NCBI GenBank assembly: GCA_029979565.1
Contig: JAPOHG010000009.1
Coordinates: forward strand, 1 to 48,421
Length of the DNA stretch: 48,421 nt
Origin: a bacterium
GTDB lineage: Bacteria > Bacteroidota > Bacteroidia > Flavobacteriales_D > Sanyastnellaceae
Direction: 5' to 3'
The notes beneath the pieces were generated by a model, which saw only the letters and a program-made list of their open reading frames with translations, did not search any database and was not told the origin of the DNA. Made by a program: the position numbers and the translations under genes. This document shows, piece after piece, positions 19,441 to 27,258 of this stretch. Each line of letters starts with the position of its first letter. The first letter of the stretch is position 1.

Positions 19441-20703
19441 CTACTCAAACGCCATTCTGCGTTTTAACGCGTGCCGACGTTCCCAACGTGGGGCTGTAGA
19501 TGCCTGCCACACTACGCCACAGCGCAATGAACCAGCTGTCCAATCCGATCGTTGGTACCAGCCAACAGGCAACGCGTTCGAACGCCAAAGCTGCACGCCT
19601 CCTTCTACAAACGCCCCTGCATCGCCGCGAATGCTGCGCTCCAATCGTCCTTGGAACGTGACATGGTTGTACCGGTATGAATCCCACCCAAACTCACTGT
19701 ATACGCTTTGCCCTGAATGGTGGACTGCGTTCCATGAACACCGCGCTTTGCCCGCCCATGCAGCAGTTGACCCGGCAATCCAGGCTTCAACACGCGCACG
19801 GTCTTCGTCATAAATGCCACGGACAGCATCCGCGCGGTGAACCCATCCCAGATCAACGCCTCCGGTTAGACCGGCGTGCTCAGACACCTCGAGGCGCACG
19901 GCACCCCCTGTCTCGGTCCAAAGCCGATACCCCAGCCATTCACCGTCTACGAAATGAGCAGCTGAACGGAATCCGACCTCATTCCCTGCAGGCCCTTCGC
20001 TCATCGCCCAATCTCTAAACTGCGTTTCTCGGTGCCTCAATTCAAACACGATGTTCCCCAAGTAATGGGTACGACGCTGGCCAATCTTATGCAATCGAAC
20101 TTGCCCTCGAACACGCGTGAAGATGGGGATACGAACATCGGCACCCACCGCAAATTCTCCGCGGTCGAACCCCATACTGGCGGCATAATTCCACGCGTTT
20201 TTTTCTACATAAATTCGGCTTGCTCGTCCTTGATTGTGCAAAGCCATCCACCACTTTCCACTCCAATGCGTGGCGTAAAACGCCCGCCATTCCTCCTGAT
20301 ACCTCAGGTTCCGTTCCCATTCTGTACCTGAGGAGGCCTGCGCCTCTATGCCTGTTTCTACATGCTCACTCAGCACGCGGCGCATGCCCATGTCCAATGC
20401 TCTTCGGTGTTGTCTCGCTCCTGGATGACCGGCATAATCCTCGATGCCCAACGCTCCTCTCCAATACAAGGCATTGTGCCCAACTCGTTCATGGCCCCAC
20501 CCTTTGAGCGAAGTGGCCATTGACGAGCACCAAACAGCCTTGGCCGATTGCATGGGGTTGTAGGCCATTCCAGAGCTGGCATCGAATTGAACCGCATGGA
20601 GGGACTGCTGACCAACACAAAGGACAGAAAAAGCCAAAGCCCCGGCAAAGAGGATTCCTCTGCATGCCAACAGTTGATTCTGCCTTAAGCTTGAACACCG
20701 CAT
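19441..20703 (-). CDS. Unidentified exported, probably outer-membrane beta-barrel protein in the nucleoside salvage run
   Basis: A 420-residue protein I do not recognise. It has a signal peptide (residues about 1-32, ending SVLCVGQQ) and then a long series of short amphipathic, aromatic-rich strands such as [19 protein letters not shown] and [19 protein letters not shown], separated by charged turns, which suggests an outer-membrane barrel. There is no TonB plug, no lipobox and no T9SS sorting domain. A weak AYNPMQSA segment after the signal recalls the NPA motif of PorP/SprF proteins, but too weakly to assign it. It lies 24 bases after cdd and 35 before the nucleoside transporter, so an outer-membrane channel for nucleosides is a fair guess. 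Confidence 0.7.
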   Translation of the reverse strand: MRCSSLRQNQLLACRGILFAGALAFSVLCVGQQSLHAVQFDASSGMAYNPMQSAKAVWCSSMATSLKGWGHERVGHNALYWRGALGIEDYAGHPGARQHRRALDMGMRRVLSEHVETGIEAQASSGTEWERNLRYQEEWRAFYATHWSGKWWMALHNQGRASRIYVEKNAWNYAASMGFDRGEFAVGADVRIPIFTRVRGQVRLHKIGQRRTHYLGNIVFELRHRETQFRDWAMSEGPAGNEVGFRSAAHFVDGEWLGYRLWTETGGAVRLEVSEHAGLTGGVDLGWVHRADAVRGIYDEDRARVEAWIAGSTAAWAGKARCSWNAVHHSGQSVYSEFGWDSYRYNHVTFQGRLERSIRGDAGAFVEGGVQLWRSNALPVGWYQRSDWTAGSLRCGVVWQASTAPRWERRHALKRRMAFE

Positions 20704-20727
20704 GCTGCGGTATACGTCTTTCAGTGC

Positions 20728-21213
20728 TTAAGGGTTGCGGTGGGAAGGCAGCTTGAATGCGAGGGGAAGAAACTGAGAAACATCGGCTGAAACAAGCACA
20801 TTCGAGTCGCCCGTTTGCATCAAAAAGCGGATGGGTGTGCCCTGGCGGTCTTCCGTCTCCAGCATGACTTGCCTGCAACCTCCACAGGGTGAGAAATCCA
20901 TAACGGGCATGGCACTGTCTGTCACCACAGCCGCGGCTACAATTGGGTCATCGGGATGCTGCGCACCGGCTGCGAAAAAAGCAACCCGTTCAGCACAAAG
21001 TCCACTGGGGTAGGCTGAGTTTTCTTGGTTACTCCCTTCCACAATACCCCCCGAAGCAAGCAGAACAGCTGCACCTACATTGAACTTGGAATAAGGGGAA
21101 TACGCCGATCGGCACGCGCGGTGAGCAGCCTGCAGCAACTCCCGGTCGGAAGCTTCCAATTCGTCCACGTTCCACTCCTGCACACAAAAGGACCGCTCAA
21201 TACGTTGAATCAT
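20728..21213 (-). CDS. cdd: Cytidine deaminase
   Basis: A 161-residue homotetramer-type cytidine deaminase, converting cytidine and deoxycytidine to uridine and deoxyuridine. The zinc and proton-shuttle residues are visible: Cys73 and Glu75 in CAE, and Cys110 and Cys113 in PCGGC. The frame is open upstream to 21342, but the Met at 21213 gives the normal family length and does not overlap the divergent AMP nucleosidase gene. It is the first gene of the minus-strand salvage run. Confidence 0.95.
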   Translation of the reverse strand: MIQRIERSFCVQEWNVDELEASDRELLQAAHRACRSAYSPYSKFNVGAAVLLASGGIVEGSNQENSAYPSGLCAERVAFFAAGAQHPDDPIVAAAVVTDSAMPVMDFSPCGGCRQVMLETEDRQGTPIRFLMQTGDSNVLVSADVSQFLPLAFKLPSHRNP

Positions 21214-21264
21214 GGCTGCAAGTAAAGGAAATTTATTTGGTCCCGGATGCGTTACCTTGGCATC

Positions 21265-22038
21265 ATGCGAACGAAACAAGACATTGTAACCAATTGGTTG
21301 CCCCGCTACACCGGCATGCAATTGGCGGATTTCGGAAGCCACATCTTGTTGACCAACTTCAGCAATTACCTCGAGAAATTCGCAGAATGGAATGAATGTG
21401 ACATCATCGGACGCGATAAGGCCATGCCCTGTGCGACCGTAGATGACATCACCATGATCAATTTTGGAATGGGCAGCGCCAATGCGGCCACGGTCATGGA
21501 TTTGCTCTCGGCCATTTCGCCAAAGGCTGTGCTTTTCTTGGGCAAATGCGGTGCCTTGAAAGAAAAAAATCGAATTGGCGACCTCATCTTGCCCTTGGCT
21601 GGCATTCGCGGAGAGGGAACTTCCAACGATTACTTCCCACCTGAGGTTCCAGCCTTGCCGAGTTTTGCTTTACAACGCGCCATCTCCTCAACGGTTCGGG
21701 ATTACAACCGAGATTACTACACGGGGTCGGTATACACCACCAACCGCCGGGTTTGGGAGCACGACGATGCGTTCAAAGCCTACTTGCGCAGCACGCGGGC
21801 TCAAGCCATCGACATGGAGACGGCCACCCTGTTCAGTGTGGGATTCGCGAACCGATTGTCCGTCGGGGCGTTGCTGCTCGTGAGCGACGAACCCATGACC
21901 CCGTCAGGCGTGAAAACCGATGCCAGCGACGCAAAAGTCACGGCATCCTTTGTGGACGAACACATCAACATTGGCATCGACTCCCTCAAGGAAATCCAAT
22001 CCGAAGGACGGTCGATCAAACACCTCAAGTGGCGTTAA
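21265..22038 (+). CDS. amn: AMP nucleosidase (short Bacteroidota form)
   Basis: A 257-residue member of the nucleoside phosphorylase superfamily. It has the phosphate/purine-binding pattern INFGMGSANAATVMDLL, the GKCGAL segment, the AIDMETATLF motif whose Glu contacts ribose, and SDEPMTP. In Bacteroidota this short form is annotated as AMP nucleosidase, cleaving AMP to adenine and ribose-5-phosphate. Other purine-nucleoside-cleaving activity cannot be excluded. The Met at 21265 is favoured over 21247. It is divergent from cdd with a 51-base gap, and its last four bases overlap the convergent lipoprotein gene. Confidence 0.87.
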   Translation: MRTKQDIVTNWLPRYTGMQLADFGSHILLTNFSNYLEKFAEWNECDIIGRDKAMPCATVDDITMINFGMGSANAATVMDLLSAISPKAVLFLGKCGALKEKNRIGDLILPLAGIRGEGTSNDYFPPEVPALPSFALQRAISSTVRDYNRDYYTGSVYTTNRRVWEHDDAFKAYLRSTRAQAIDMETATLFSVGFANRLSVGALLLVSDEPMTPSGVKTDASDAKVTASFVDEHINIGIDSLKEIQSEGRSIKHLKWR

Positions 22039-22451
22039 AAGTCGGCGTCCTCGACGCGAAAGAAATAGGTGTGTGACCAATTGGAAGGGATGCGACGCTC
22101 TTCCTGGCTCACGATTCCCCAATTTTCTGTATCGGTCCAATCCTTGGTGCACAATGCTCCAGTTGCGGAGGTCACGAACAGCGTATCAATGAAACTCGCT
22201 GGATCCCATGGGATGGAATTGCCACCGAGAATGTCATTGACCCCTAGCAGGTAGGTCTCACCTGCAGCGACGGATACCGTATCAGGCGGAATGGAACTGT
22301 AGTCCCAGGCCTTGTGCACGACATAAACATCTTCTGAAGAGTGGTTTTGCAGGTTCCACTCAAGCCGGGTGTTGCCTTCGCATGAAAAGAGCGAAATGGC
22401 CAGGGCTACAAACCCAAAACTTCTGATCGGTAAGGATAGGCGTCCAAACAT
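22035..22451 (-). CDS. Small hypothetical lipoprotein
   Basis: A 138-residue protein with a lipoprotein signal, lipobox SLFSC (Cys24), followed by a compact beta-rich domain (RLEWNLQNHSSEDVYVV, PPDTVSVAAGETYLLGV). It has one further Cys and several Trp. I do not recognise the family; the pattern of a polar beta domain behind a lipobox is common in small Bacteroidota envelope proteins. The Met at 22451 was chosen because it places the signal properly. It lies 42 bases downstream of the small gene at 22494-22895 and its end overlaps amn by four bases. Confidence 0.7.
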   Translation of the reverse strand: MFGRLSLPIRSFGFVALAISLFSCEGNTRLEWNLQNHSSEDVYVVHKAWDYSSIPPDTVSVAAGETYLLGVNDILGGNSIPWDPASFIDTLFVTSATGALCTKDWTDTENWGIVSQEERRIPSNWSHTYFFRVEDADF

Positions 22452-22493
22452 GCGTGCGAATTTTGGACGAAGATACGCGGCCAACCGCGTGTT

Positions 22494-22895
22494 TTACGCC
22501 CCTATGTACAGGACATCGTCATCGGTAAGGAATCCCTGAGCGCCCATGAACCGGTGAAGCCGCGAATGGCGTTGACCGGAGTCCAGCTGGATCCATTGTG
22601 ACTCCGGCGTTTCGTTCAATGGCTCTTCGAATGAGACTTCCCGAATGGCTCCGAGGTCAACCAATTCGTGCCAAATGACACTCGCGCTTTGCGCCTCGTG
22701 GTCGCCGCGGTCACACCGTTCCTGCCATGTGGCGGCGGCACCGTCAACATCAAGAAAGGGCAATTGGCTTAGCAATTCAACAATCGGCCCTGACACACGG
22801 GCAAATAAACCCGAGGCCGGAATGCGTAAAATCAAAGAATCGCTTTCAAATTGAGGGAGAGCGTTGGGGTTCCAGATGTAAGCCATGGTATTCAT
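22494..22895 (-). CDS. Small protein resembling a RiPP recognition element (PqqD-like) domain
   Basis: A 133-residue cytoplasmic protein, no signal or membrane segment. Residues about 18-100 follow the order strand-strand-helix (SDSLILRIPASGLFARVSG, then PIVELLSQLPFLDVDGA), a helix (AATWQERC) and a final helix plus strand (ASVIWHELVDLGAIREVSF). This is the layout of PqqD/RRE domains and of the N-terminal part of ocin-ThiF/TOMM cyclodehydratases, where the domain binds a precursor peptide. No YcaO, radical SAM or precursor gene is nearby, so this is a fold guess only. Met at 22895 or 22886 may be the start. It is upstream of the small lipoprotein gene and divergent from the giant adhesin operon. 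Confidence 0.6.
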   Translation of the reverse strand: MNTMAYIWNPNALPQFESDSLILRIPASGLFARVSGPIVELLSQLPFLDVDGAAATWQERCDRGDHEAQSASVIWHELVDLGAIREVSFEEPLNETPESQWIQLDSGQRHSRLHRFMGAQGFLTDDDVLYIGA

Positions 22896-22962
22896 GTATA
22901 TCCGGGTATACGGGGACAGGCCGCATTTCGTTGCGTTGAAATAATTACCTTGCCTTAACCAA

Positions 22963-22980
22963 ATGCAGGCCAGACGTTGA
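22963..22980 (+). other. Five-codon upstream ORF overlapping the TTG start of the adhesin operon
   Basis: ATG CAG GCC AGA CGT TGA precedes the operon. Its stop TGA (22978-22980) overlaps the TTG start codon at 22977 of the next gene. It is the only ATG near the start, so ribosomes could load here and re-initiate at TTG. It may equally be chance. Confidence 0.25.
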
Positions 22981-25900
22981 AACGACTCCTTCTCATTGCG
23001 CAATTTGCCCTGGTGGTTAGCCTGATGAGCGGGCTGAGCCAACTGCGTGCACAGGTCGATACCGAATTTTGGTTTGTCGCACCGGAGGTGTGGGCGAACC
23101 ATGGAGACAGCCCTACCCTTTTGCGCTTTGCCACATTCGATCAGTCGGCCATTGTCACTGTGGAGCAACCGGCCAACGGCGCCTTTCCCACGCAAACCAT
23201 ATCAGTTCCGGCCAACAGCGTGTCCTCGCTGAACCTAGCGCCTTGGCTGGCCCAAGTCGAAAACAAGCCCGCAAATACGGTCTTGAACAAAGGCATCAAA
23301 ATCAGTTCCACTGGACTGATTCAGGCCTATTATGAGGTCAATCCCTCCAACAACCTCAACCCGGACATCTATGCTCTGAAAGGAGCAAATGCACTTGGAA
23401 CCGCCTTCTACGTCCCGTTCCAGAATTACCTGAACAATGGGTACACCCAATCTCCCGCAGGCTTTGACATTGTGGCAACGGAAGACAATACGACGATTGA
23501 AATCACGCCGCGGAAGCCCATCGTTGGTCATCCGCAGAATGTGACTTTTACCATCAACCTTGACGCCGGCGAAACATGGAGCGGCCGAGCAACATCCACC
23601 TCAGCGAGTCAACACCCCTACGGAACTGTCGTCAATTCGGACAAACCAATTGCCATCACCATCAGCGACGACTCCCTCAACGGGACACCCTACGGCGGCT
23701 GTGCGGATCTGTTTGGCGACCAGATTGTTCCCGTCGAAATCGTCGGCACGGAGTACATCGCCATCAAGGGCAACCTCAACGGACCGGACAAGGTGTTCTT
23801 TATCCCCACTGAACCGAACACCACCATCTCCGTCAACGGAAACGTGGTAACCACCTTGAACACCCTGACTTCAATCTACACGCATACGTTGTACGCCAAC
23901 TCAGCGTATTATGAGGCGAGCAGTCCGATTTACGCATTGCACTTGACCGGATTCGGCTGCGAAGTCGGCGGTGCCCTGTTGCCCCCCATCGTTTGCACCG
24001 GTTCACAAGAAGTGGCCTTCATCCGTTCCACCAATGAATTCATGGGTTTAAAAATCTTGGTTCCTTCAGGCGGCGAGGGAGATTTCGAATTCAACGGGAA
24101 TCCCGCCTTGATTAACGCGAGCCAATTCAGCGATGTACCGGGGACGGATGGGGAATGGAAATACGCCAACATCACGGCGTCTTCGTTCGTACCCCAACTG
24201 TCTGCTTCCCGATTGTACAACTCAAGCTCGACCTTTCATCTTGGCATCATCAACGGAGGAGCCACCTCGGGCACGCGCTATGGATATTTCAGCAATTATG
24301 CCGCCCAAGCCTACGTCGTTCAAGTCGACGACAACACCTTGTGCGAAGGCGATGAGCTCGACCTGGAATCCAACCTGCTTCTAGGCGCGACCTACGATTG
24401 GACAGGACCAAACGGATTCTCAGGACAAGGCAATCCCTTTCCATTTGGTGAAGTAGGGCTCGACGATGCAGGCGAATACGTGGTCTCCGGATTCGTAGGT
24501 GCGTGTCCGATTGAAAACGACACGTTAAACCTGTTCGTCTATCCGTTCCCCGAGACACCAGAAATCATAGGAGACTCAGTGGTGTGCGAAGGGGCACCGC
24601 TGGTGCTGTCGACCCCCTCTGGAGAATCGGTGCAGTACCAATGGTCAGGACCCACTGGATTTTACCCCAGCGCCGACAGCATCATGGAGGCAGCAGTGAC
24701 CCTCGACCACGATGGCATTTACACGCTCGTCATTAATGACCACGGCTGCTTATCGCCTCCGACCTTGTGGGACGTAGAAGTCACCCCTCAACAATCGCTC
24801 AGCATCAACGCTGGAAACTCCGCGTGGTGCCAGGGCGAAAACTTCACGCTTGAAACCTCACCCATCGCCGGCGCCTCGTATGCTTGGACCAATCCGGAAG
24901 GCCAAGCCATCGGCAGTCAACTGGGCATCCAAGTAACGAACAGCCAACCCGACGATTCCGGATGGTATACCGTGCAGGGCGAAGCCGAAGGGTGCCCGCT
25001 GGTGCCGGATTCGACCTGGGTGGATGTGATTGAAAACCCCGTCATCGAGGCGGTGGAGGCCCCTGCGGTCTGTCTAGGCAACGAGGCTGCGTTCTCCGCC
25101 ATCTACACGTCAGGTGGAACAGCCGATGTGACGTGGTTCGACGCCAACGGCGACAGCCTGGGTTCCGGGAATCCCTGGGTGATTACAAATGCGGATTGGG
25201 AAGATGCGCAAACCTATGGGGTGAGCGTGAATTACTTGGGGTGCCTTGCGGGCCCGGTCCCGTTTGACTTCAACCTCGTCCCCCCCCAAGACCTGGACAT
25301 TCTCGATGCCAACGGCACGCCGATTGAATCCGATGAAATCTGCCAAGGCGATGAATGGATGCTGGACGGCAACGGTCCAGATGGCACGGCTTGGTCGTGG
25401 AGCGGACCGGATGGATTTACCTCCAATGCACAAGCATTCACGCTGAACAACGCCCAACCCGATGCATCCGGGTGGTACGTCGTCAATGGCACGGTCGGCA
25501 CCTGCCCCATGAATCCCGATTCGGTATACCTCGATGTATTCCCTACCCCTGCGCCTCCCGTGCTGAGTGGATTCACAGAAATCTGTGAAGGATCCGATTG
25601 GTCGTTGAATGCTGAAGGCGACGGCACCATCCAGTGGTTCCATCCCTATTGGGGCAGCTTCTCCGGAGCAAGCTGGCCGTTGAACGCGGTACCGTTGGGC
25701 GGGGCCGGAACCTATGAAGCTTACGTGGTGGACTCCAATTGCCCATCCCCCGTGGTAACCGCAGAGCTGGAAGTAGCTCCGCTCCCCGAAGTCATTGCGA
25801 CCAACTTCGGTCCCATCGAGGTGGAGCACTGCCCGGACAATACACCCGCATTGGATTTGCCCGAATGGGATCCTCTGTACGCCGTGGAATGGACCTTCAC

Positions 25901-26366
25901 CGACAGCGATGACAACACCATTGAATTCGGTGAAGGCCCCGGGATGGTGGCCTTGTACGATGGCCTGTATACCGCCTATTTGAACACAGGGGCTCCGTGC
26001 AACTTGACGGCCGAGGGTACGTTCGATGTGACGACTGTGCTGTGCGCGTTGGTGGTTCCCAATGTCATCTCGCCCAACCAGGATGCGCAGAACGAACGTT
26101 TCGCATTGCCTGATCTCAGCTATTTCCCATTCAGCACCTGTCGAATTTTCAATCGCTGGGGCCAAGTCGTTTACGCGTCGCAAGATTTCGGCAATGCCGC
26201 CGGTTGGGAGCCCACTGCGGATGAGGCCGTTGAAGGTACCTATTATTACGAGGTCATCATCAACCGCAACGAAGGCGACTTGAGCATAACGGATGAAAAC
26301 GGTACAATGACCCACACAGAACCGGGGCCCATCCGATTGGTGGGCAGTTTAACCCTCGTCCGATGA
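22977..26366 (+). CDS. Giant T9SS type B surface protein with IgGFc-binding-type N-terminal region
   Basis: A 1129-residue secreted protein. After a signal peptide (1-25) comes a region of about 410 residues (DTEFWFVAPEVWANHGD to STFHLGIINGGATSGTRYGY) of the IgGFc-binding N-terminal type. Then follow several Ig/PKD-like beta-sandwich domains with the repeated theme Y-x-W-[ST]-G-P-x-G-F and D-D/A-G-x-Y. The last 90 residues are a CHU_C type B T9SS sorting domain (IFNRWGQVVYASQDF ... GSLTLVR). It is probably exported and attached to the surface or matrix. The start is TTG at 22977, since no in-frame ATG gives a signal peptide. It heads a four-gene unit; its stop overlaps the blh ATG (ATGA). The binding target is unknown. 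Confidence 0.9.
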   Translation: MKRLLLIAQFALVVSLMSGLSQLRAQVDTEFWFVAPEVWANHGDSPTLLRFATFDQSAIVTVEQPANGAFPTQTISVPANSVSSLNLAPWLAQVENKPANTVLNKGIKISSTGLIQAYYEVNPSNNLNPDIYALKGANALGTAFYVPFQNYLNNGYTQSPAGFDIVATEDNTTIEITPRKPIVGHPQNVTFTINLDAGETWSGRATSTSASQHPYGTVVNSDKPIAITISDDSLNGTPYGGCADLFGDQIVPVEIVGTEYIAIKGNLNGPDKVFFIPTEPNTTISVNGNVVTTLNTLTSIYTHTLYANSAYYEASSPIYALHLTGFGCEVGGALLPPIVCTGSQEVAFIRSTNEFMGLKILVPSGGEGDFEFNGNPALINASQFSDVPGTDGEWKYANITASSFVPQLSASRLYNSSSTFHLGIINGGATSGTRYGYFSNYAAQAYVVQVDDNTLCEGDELDLESNLLLGATYDWTGPNGFSGQGNPFPFGEVGLDDAGEYVVSGFVGACPIENDTLNLFVYPFPETPEIIGDSVVCEGAPLVLSTPSGESVQYQWSGPTGFYPSADSIMEAAVTLDHDGIYTLVINDHGCLSPPTLWDVEVTPQQSLSINAGNSAWCQGENFTLETSPIAGASYAWTNPEGQAIGSQLGIQVTNSQPDDSGWYTVQGEAEGCPLVPDSTWVDVIENPVIEAVEAPAVCLGNEAAFSAIYTSGGTADVTWFDANGDSLGSGNPWVITNADWEDAQTYGVSVNYLGCLAGPVPFDFNLVPPQDLDILDANGTPIESDEICQGDEWMLDGNGPDGTAWSWSGPDGFTSNAQAFTLNNAQPDASGWYVVNGTVGTCPMNPDSVYLDVFPTPAPPVLSGFTEICEGSDWSLNAEGDGTIQWFHPYWGSFSGASWPLNAVPLGGAGTYEAYVVDSNCPSPVVTAELEVAPLPEVIATNFGPIEVEHCPDNTPALDLPEWDPLYAVEWTFTDSDDNTIEFGEGPGMVALYDGLYTAYLNTGAPCNLTAEGTFDVTTVLCALVVPNVISPNQDAQNERFALPDLSYFPFSTCRIFNRWGQVVYASQDFGNAAGWEPTADEAVEGTYYYEVIINRNEGDLSITDENGTMTHTEPGPIRLVGSLTLVR

Positions 26367-27238
26367 ACGAATACACGCGTCCCATCGCCCTTATCGCCCT
26401 TGCTGCAGCGCACATCGCATTGAATTCGGCTGGTGCCGCGTGGTCGGACACTTTCCTCGGATTGCTGCTGATGTTGGGGTTGTTGGCGATTGGCATTCCA
26501 CACGGTGCGCTGGATGTATGGACGCATCGCCACCGTTCACCCGGTCGGCATTCCGGGATTTATATCGGGCTGTACCTGCTGGCCATTGCCGCGATTCTTG
26601 GCTTGTGGTGGATGTTTCCGCATGCGGGCCTCCTCGTCTTCTTGCTCCTCAGCGCTTGGCATTTTGGGCAGGCGGATTTTGAACGCTGGGAAATTTCAAA
26701 AGGCCACATGGCTTGGGGCACCATTGCATTGGGCATGATTTTGAGTTGGCACGTGGAAGAAGTCAACCCCATCATCGGCCAAATGGGCATCGATACGGAA
26801 ACGCTCGACGGGCTGCTTCAGGTGCAAGATGAATTGCAATTCGTGTTTACCGCTGGGTTGATTTCTTGCGGCATCGCGGCCATGCGGATGAAGCACTTGC
26901 CGTGGGCGCTCGCCATTGGCTTGATCGGCATGACGCCATGGATTCCCGTCTTGCTGTCATTCGGTTTGTACTTCGTCGGACAACACAGTGCTTCCGGCTG
27001 GCACCACCTGCGTCAACGGTTGGGTCTGTCATCGAAAGCCCTGTGGCTGAAGGCCCTGCCCTTCACTGCTGGAGCCGTGCTGCTCATAGGCCTGGGCATT
27101 TGGGCTTTCGGCAATCCGGAAGCCGTGCAGTCGGATGCAACGGTTGGTGCTTTTTTTATGTTATTGGGTTGCATAAGCATTCCCCATATCTTCGAGTCGC
27201 ATTGGTTTCTAATGTCTACAACCAAGCACCGACGTTGA
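26363..27238 (+). CDS. blh: Brp/Blh family beta-carotene 15,15'-dioxygenase
   Basis: A 291-residue membrane protein with about eight helices. The family's iron-binding His motifs are visible: GIPHGALD near residue 44, SAWHFGQADFE near 98, VGQHSASGWHH near 215 and the C-terminal SIPHIFESHWFL. Blh enzymes cleave beta-carotene into two retinal molecules, the chromophore of rhodopsin proton or ion pumps. No rhodopsin or carotenoid gene is in the window. It is embedded between two paralogous giant surface proteins: ATG overlaps the previous stop by four bases and the next gene starts 20 bases on, so it is almost surely co-transcribed with them. Confidence 0.92.
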   Translation: MNEYTRPIALIALAAAHIALNSAGAAWSDTFLGLLLMLGLLAIGIPHGALDVWTHRHRSPGRHSGIYIGLYLLAIAAILGLWWMFPHAGLLVFLLLSAWHFGQADFERWEISKGHMAWGTIALGMILSWHVEEVNPIIGQMGIDTETLDGLLQVQDELQFVFTAGLISCGIAAMRMKHLPWALAIGLIGMTPWIPVLLSFGLYFVGQHSASGWHHLRQRLGLSSKALWLKALPFTAGAVLLIGLGIWAFGNPEAVQSDATVGAFFMLLGCISIPHIFESHWFLMSTTKHRR

Positions 27239-27258
27239 CATTGCCCCACCAATCCAAA

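Noticed and set aside
19441-20703. PorP/SprF gliding/T9SS protein
   Set aside because: Only a short AYNP-like segment matches; the rest of the family pattern is missing and the neighbours concern nucleosides.
20704-21264. Longer cytidine deaminase starting at 21342
   Set aside because: The extra 43 residues would overlap the AMP nucleosidase gene and are absent from the family.
25110-26315. 401-codon antisense frame in the first giant adhesin, and a 390-codon one at 29662-30834
   Set aside because: Long antisense frames are common in this codon usage; composition is odd and no domain is visible, while the sense proteins have clear sorting domains.
26866-27258. Extended N-terminus of the second giant adhesin
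   Set aside because: The frame is open through blh, but the ATG at 27259 gives a proper signal peptide and blh is well supported.
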